Origin: Methylobacterium persicinum
Lineage (GTDB): Bacteria; Pseudomonadota; Alphaproteobacteria; Rhizobiales; Beijerinckiaceae
Reading direction: 5' to 3'
Length of the DNA stretch: 64,000 nt
Assembly: GCF_022179525.1 (NCBI RefSeq)
Contig: NZ_BPQX01000018.1
Span: forward strand, 62,001-126,000
Positions 60,673 through 64,000 of the stretch are shown one piece after another. Made by a program: the position numbers and the translations under genes. The notes under the pieces were generated by a model, which worked only from the letters and a program-made list of their open reading frames with translations, ran no database searches and was not told the origin of the DNA. Each line of letters opens with the position of its first letter. Positions within the stretch are counted from its first letter, which is position 1.

Positions 60673-62280
60673 TTAAAACCGCAAAGCCCGCGCCCGCTTC
60701 ACCTGTGGAATCTCCGAGATCTGCGCCAGCACCGCCTCCGGCACCGGGCCGTCCACGGCCACGAAGGCGATGGCGTCGCCGCCTTCCCGCTCCCGGCCGA
60801 GGTTGAAGGTCGCGACGTTCATGCCCGCCTCGCCCAAAAGGCTGCCGAAGCGGCCGATGAAGCCCGGCTTGTCGTCATTGCGCACGAACAGCATGTGCGG
60901 GGCGAAGCCCGCATCCATCGCGATGCCCCGGATCTCGGTCACCCGCGGCTTGCCATCCTGAAAGACGGTGCCCGCCGCGTCCCGGGGCATGTCCTGCGCG
61001 TCCACGGTGATACGGACCACCGATTCGAAAGTGCTCTGAGCTCCGCCCCGGCGGACCTCGTCGACCACGATGCCGTGCTCGTGGGCCAGCGCCGGGGCCG
61101 AGATCATGTTCACGTCCGAGCGGAAGGCCCGGAGCACCCCCGTCACCGCGGCCGCCGTGAGGGCGCGGGTGTTCATTTCGGCCACAGCCCCCTCGTAGAC
61201 GACGCGGATGCCGGTGACCGGCGCCTCCGTGAGCTGGCCGAGGAACGAGCCGAGCTTCTCCGCCAGTTCCACGAACGGGCGCAGGCGCGGCGCATCGTCC
61301 GCGCTAATGGCGGGAAAGTTCACCGCGTTGGCGATGGCCCCGTCCGCGAGATAGGCCGAGATCTGCTCGGCGACCTGCAGCGCCACCTTCTCCTGTGCCT
61401 CGGCGGTCGAGGCGCCGAGATGGGGCGTGCACACGACGTTTTCGTGCCCGAACAGCGGGTTCTCGTGGGCCGGCTCCGCCGCGAAGACGTCGAGGGCCGC
61501 CCCCGCCACCCGCCCCGAATCGAGGGCGGCCCGGAGCGCCGCCTCGTCCACGAGGCCGCCCCGGGCGCAGTTGACGATCCGCACGCCGGGCTTCGTCCGG
61601 GCGAGCGCCTCGGCGGAGAGGATGTTGCGGGTCTTCTCGGTGAGGGGGACGTGCAGGGTGATGACGTCCGCCCGGGACAGGAGGTCGTCGAGCTCCACCT
61701 TCTCGACGCCCAGAACCACCGCCCGCTCGGCGGAGAGGAACGGATCGTAGGCGATCACCTTCATCCGCAGGCCGATGCCGCGTTCCGCCACGATGGCGCC
61801 GATGTTGCCGCAGCCGATGACGCCCAGGGTCTTGGCGGTGAGTTCGATGCCGAGGAAGCGGTTCTTCTCCCACTTCCCGGCCCGCGTCGAAGCATCGGCC
61901 TGGGGGATCTGGCGGGCGAGCGCGAACATCATCGCGATGGCGTGCTCGGCGGTGGTGATCGCATTGCCGTGGGGCGTGTTCATCACGATCACGCCCCGGG
62001 CCGTGGCGGCGGGGACGTCGACGTTGTCGACGCCGATCCCCGCCCGCCCGATCACCTTCAGCCGGGTGGCGGCCTCCAGCACCTTGGGCGTGACCTTCGT
62101 GGCGGACCGGATGGCCAAGCCGTCATAGGCGCCGATCTCACGGATCAGCGCGTCCCGGTCCTTGCCAAGATCGGGGCGGAAATCGACCGCGATGCCGCGG
62201 TCTCGGAAGATCCCGACCGCCGCATCGGAGAGGGCGTCGGAGACGAGGACTCGTTTCGGGGATGACGTCTGCGCGGGCAT
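60673..62280 (-). CDS. serA: D-3-phosphoglycerate dehydrogenase (long form with ACT)
   Basis: The 535-residue enzyme makes the first step of serine synthesis. The NAD-binding motif V-I-G-C-G-N-I-G lies near 150. The catalytic R, E and H (H-L-G-A-S-T near 286) are in the first half. A substrate-binding ASB domain follows, and then a C-terminal ACT domain from about 455 (M-L-F-V-R-N-D-D-K-P-G-F-I-G-R). The ATG has CGGAGGT upstream. serC lies upstream on the same strand after about 280 nt. Confidence 0.96.
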   Translation of the reverse strand: MPAQTSSPKRVLVSDALSDAAVGIFRDRGIAVDFRPDLGKDRDALIREIGAYDGLAIRSATKVTPKVLEAATRLKVIGRAGIGVDNVDVPAATARGVIVMNTPHGNAITTAEHAIAMMFALARQIPQADASTRAGKWEKNRFLGIELTAKTLGVIGCGNIGAIVAERGIGLRMKVIAYDPFLSAERAVVLGVEKVELDDLLSRADVITLHVPLTEKTRNILSAEALARTKPGVRIVNCARGGLVDEAALRAALDSGRVAGAALDVFAAEPAHENPLFGHENVVCTPHLGASTAEAQEKVALQVAEQISAYLADGAIANAVNFPAISADDAPRLRPFVELAEKLGSFLGQLTEAPVTGIRVVYEGAVAEMNTRALTAAAVTGVLRAFRSDVNMISAPALAHEHGIVVDEVRRGGAQSTFESVVRITVDAQDMPRDAAGTVFQDGKPRVTEIRGIAMDAGFAPHMLFVRNDDKPGFIGRFGSLLGEAGMNVATFNLGREREGGDAIAFVAVDGPVPEAVLAQISEIPQVKRARALRF

Positions 62281-62370
62281 GGGACCTCCGGCGCTGGAAT
62301 GGATCAGGGTGCGCGCGGGCGTGTCCCTCTCGCTCGACAGGATGAGTGCGGCAGCCGTCCCAGCCTACGC

Positions 62371-62476
62371 CTCATCCTGAGGTGCGGCGAAGCCGCCTCG
62401 AAGGAGACCTCCAGCGGTCTTAGCGAGTCCTGGAGGCCTCCTTCGAGGCCCGCTTTCGCGGGCACCTCAGGATGAG
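62371..62476. repeat. Long nested palindrome of a second repeat family
   Basis: Outer arms ctcatcctgaggtgc and gcacctcaggatgag are perfect inverts of 15 nt. Inner arms gcctcgaaggagacctcca and tggaggcctccttcgaggc also pair. It lies between serC and serA on the same strand, so the message would fold into a long hairpin. This sequence is unrelated to the cgtcattgcg family. Confidence 0.85.
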
Positions 62477-62558
62477 GATAGGGAACGGGAATGACCCGGA
62501 CTTGCCGGGTCCCGCTGCTGCTCCCCTCGAGTAAAGGGGTGTGCTCGCGTCGGAAACG

Positions 62559-63728
62559 TCAGGCGGCCTGGGTGAGGGCCGCCTTCTCCTGCGCGAAGGC
62601 CCAGTCGAGCCAGGGGAGCAGCGCCTCGATGTCGGCGGTCTCCACCGTCGCCCCGCACCAGATCCGCAGGCCGGCGGGCGCGTCCCGGTAGGCAGCGATG
62701 TCGAGGGCGACGCCCTCCTTCTCCAGGCGGGAGGCGATGCCCTTGGCGAGCGCCGCCACGGCGTCGTCGCCCTTGGCGAGCACGTCGGGATCCGCGATCA
62801 CGAGGCATACGCCGGTGTTCGACCGGGTCGCCGGATCGACGGCGAGGGGGGCTACCCACGCCGTCCGGTCCACCCAGGCATACAACGCCGCCGCGTTGGC
62901 GTCGGCCCGGGCATGGAGGGCCGGCAACCCGCCGATCCGCTTCGCCCAGGTCAGCGTGTCGAGGTAATCCTCCACCGCCAGCATCGAGGGCGTGTTGATC
63001 GTGTCGCCCTTGAAGATACCCTCGATCAGCTTGCCGCCGTTGGTGAGGCGGAACACCTTCGGCAGGGGCCACGACGGCGTGTGGCTCTCCAAACGCGCCA
63101 CGGCCCGGGGCGACAGGATCAGCATCCCGTGCGCGGCCTCGCCGCCCATCACCTTCTGCCAGGAGAAGGTCACGACATCGAGCTTGGCCCAGTCCAGCGG
63201 CTGCGCGAAGGCGGCGGAGGTTGCGTCGCAGATCGTCAGCCCCTCGCGGTCGAAGGCGATCCAGTCACCGTTCGGCACCTTCACCCCGGCGGCCGTGCCG
63301 TTCCAGGTGAAGACCACGTCGCTGTGCTTCGTGTCGATGGCCGACAGGTCCGGCAGGACGCCATAGGGCGTCTGATGGATCGCCGGTTCGATCCTGAGCT
63401 GCTTGAGGGCGTCGGTGACCCACTCCTTGCCGAAGGCTTCCCAGGCGGCGACGGCCACCGGGCGACAGCCCAGCAGGGTCCACATCGCCATCTCGACGGC
63501 GCCGGTATCGGAGGCGGGGACGATGCCGATCCGATAATCGGCCGGGACCTGCAGCACCTCGCGGGTCAGGTCGATGGCCCGGGCGAGCTTGGCCTTGCCC
63601 AGCGGAGAGCGGTGGGACCGGCCGAGCGCCGCATCGGCCAGGGCCTCGGGGGTCCAGCCGGGGCGCTTGGCGCAGGGGCCGGACGAAAAGTGGTTCACGC
63701 GCGGTCGCGCGGTGGGGCGAGCACTCAT
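62559..63728 (-). CDS. serC: Phosphoserine aminotransferase
   Basis: The 389-residue PLP enzyme converts 3-phosphohydroxypyruvate to phosphoserine. It has [10 protein letters not shown] near the N-terminus, and [10 protein letters not shown] near residue 190 with the PLP lysine. It belongs to the alphaproteobacterial SerC group (about 390 residues) rather than the 360-residue E. coli type. The ATG at 63728 has AGGATGG upstream. serA follows after a long hairpin. Confidence 0.95.
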   Translation of the reverse strand: MSARPTARPRVNHFSSGPCAKRPGWTPEALADAALGRSHRSPLGKAKLARAIDLTREVLQVPADYRIGIVPASDTGAVEMAMWTLLGCRPVAVAAWEAFGKEWVTDALKQLRIEPAIHQTPYGVLPDLSAIDTKHSDVVFTWNGTAAGVKVPNGDWIAFDREGLTICDATSAAFAQPLDWAKLDVVTFSWQKVMGGEAAHGMLILSPRAVARLESHTPSWPLPKVFRLTNGGKLIEGIFKGDTINTPSMLAVEDYLDTLTWAKRIGGLPALHARADANAAALYAWVDRTAWVAPLAVDPATRSNTGVCLVIADPDVLAKGDDAVAALAKGIASRLEKEGVALDIAAYRDAPAGLRIWCGATVETADIEALLPWLDWAFAQEKAALTQAA

Positions 63729-63742
63729 GATGATCCATCCTT

Positions 63743-63795
63743 GCAGATGGGCGCTCCTCGTTGGGGAGGAGTGTCCCGCCGCCGCCTCTGCGCCC
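63743..63795 (-). ncRNA. Candidate serC leader (structured 5' region)
   Basis: On the serC strand the leader has gggcgcaga (63787-63795) and gcgcccatctgc (63743-63754). These can pair in two exclusive ways, around an inner hairpin ctcctc/gaggag (63754-63771) just before the ribosome site. A serC leader motif is known in alphaproteobacteria. The match is by position and pairing only. Confidence 0.4.
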
Positions 63796-63915
63796 AAACG
63801 TGGCCGGTGGCAAGCCCGATCCGTGCTGGGACGAAGCCCGGACACCGCTGGGAACGGGCAATTAAGGACGGCCCGGTAGCCTGAAGTGGTACCGCGTTGC
63901 GTTCCAGGTGCACCC

Positions 63916-64000
63916 ATGTCCTACGAAGATGCCGCCATCCTCGCGGTCTTCACGATTGTCTTCGCCGTCGTGATCGCCCTGCTTCCCCGCGGGCGGAAAG
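63916..64000 (+). CDS. Start of an unidentified membrane protein (3' end outside window)
   Basis: Only 28 codons are visible. ATG at 63916 follows AGGTG at 8 nt. The residues [19 protein letters not shown] form one membrane segment followed by R-G-R-K. It is divergent from serC. The family cannot be told. Confidence 0.45.
   Translation, partial: MSYEDAAILAVFTIVFAVVIALLPRGRK

Noticed and set aside
60571-62265. Plus-strand frame of about 560 codons opposite serA
   Set aside because: Shadow of serA, whose NAD and ACT motifs are unmistakable.

Overview
The window is a GC-rich (about 70%) chromosomal segment of an alphaproteobacterium of the Hyphomicrobiales (Rhizobiales), most likely a Methylobacterium/Methylorubrum-type organism. 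The evidence is the gene content and order: bolA, J-domain gene and cobST; SUV3-like helicase, S4 protein, fdxA, carD and rpoH; secB divergent from timA, mltA and smr; the acpXL very-long-chain lipid A cluster; cycM divergent from kdsB and pheA; glnK-amtB; serA and serC. It also carries a 'cgtcattgcgagcg...cgctcgcaatgacg' palindromic element between genes. The segment is almost all core genome. I see no rRNA, tRNA, CRISPR array, transposase or phage gene.

Layout. 1-0.9 kb: 3' end of a histidine kinase and a heme oxygenase, probably a bilin/phytochrome unit. 0.9-6.0 kb (minus): gmk, yicC, mltG, mutM, arfB and bolA. 6.1-9.8 kb (plus): J-domain protein, cobS and cobT (aerobic cobaltochelatase). 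10-12.7 kb: DUF1348 protein, rpmB, DUF3108, DUF1330 and a small exported protein. 12.8-19.3 kb: SUV3-like helicase, S4/Hsp15 protein, 7Fe ferredoxin, CarD and an RpoH-family sigma factor behind a good EcfG-type promoter. 19.3-24.1 kb: MFS transporter, secB, timA, mltA and smr. 24.1-31.2 kb: a CzcA/CzcB-type metal efflux pair, a free-standing PhaR-type DNA-binding domain, and a divergent OmpR/HK two-component pair. 31.2-33.2 kb: acpXL, a fabZ-like dehydratase and a ketosynthase homologue that has lost most of its catalytic triad. 33.5-42 kb: AI-2E-type permease, then a MoxR, DUF58, BatA/DUF4159 and large vWA-like membrane protein operon.

42-48 kb: a PAS-only protein, two paralogous Yej-type substrate-binding proteins and one permease (yejB), with no second permease and no ATPase. 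48-55 kb: NIPSNAP protein, GNAT, Bcr/CflA-type MFS, membrane-anchored cytochrome c with a long low-complexity tail, kdsB, pheA, tyrosine phosphatase and another GNAT. 55-64 kb: ppa, UbiH-type hydroxylase, tesB, glnK-amtB with a candidate sigma-54 promoter, serA, and serC with a structured leader. The window ends in the first codons of a gene divergent from serC.

The points most worth a second look are: the PhaR domain inside the metal efflux locus; the degenerate ketosynthase next to acpXL; the EcfG promoter in front of rpoH; the MoxR/DUF58/DUF4159 operon; the incomplete Yej importer with two binding proteins; and the intergenic palindrome family. I found no convincing wholly new defence or mobile system.
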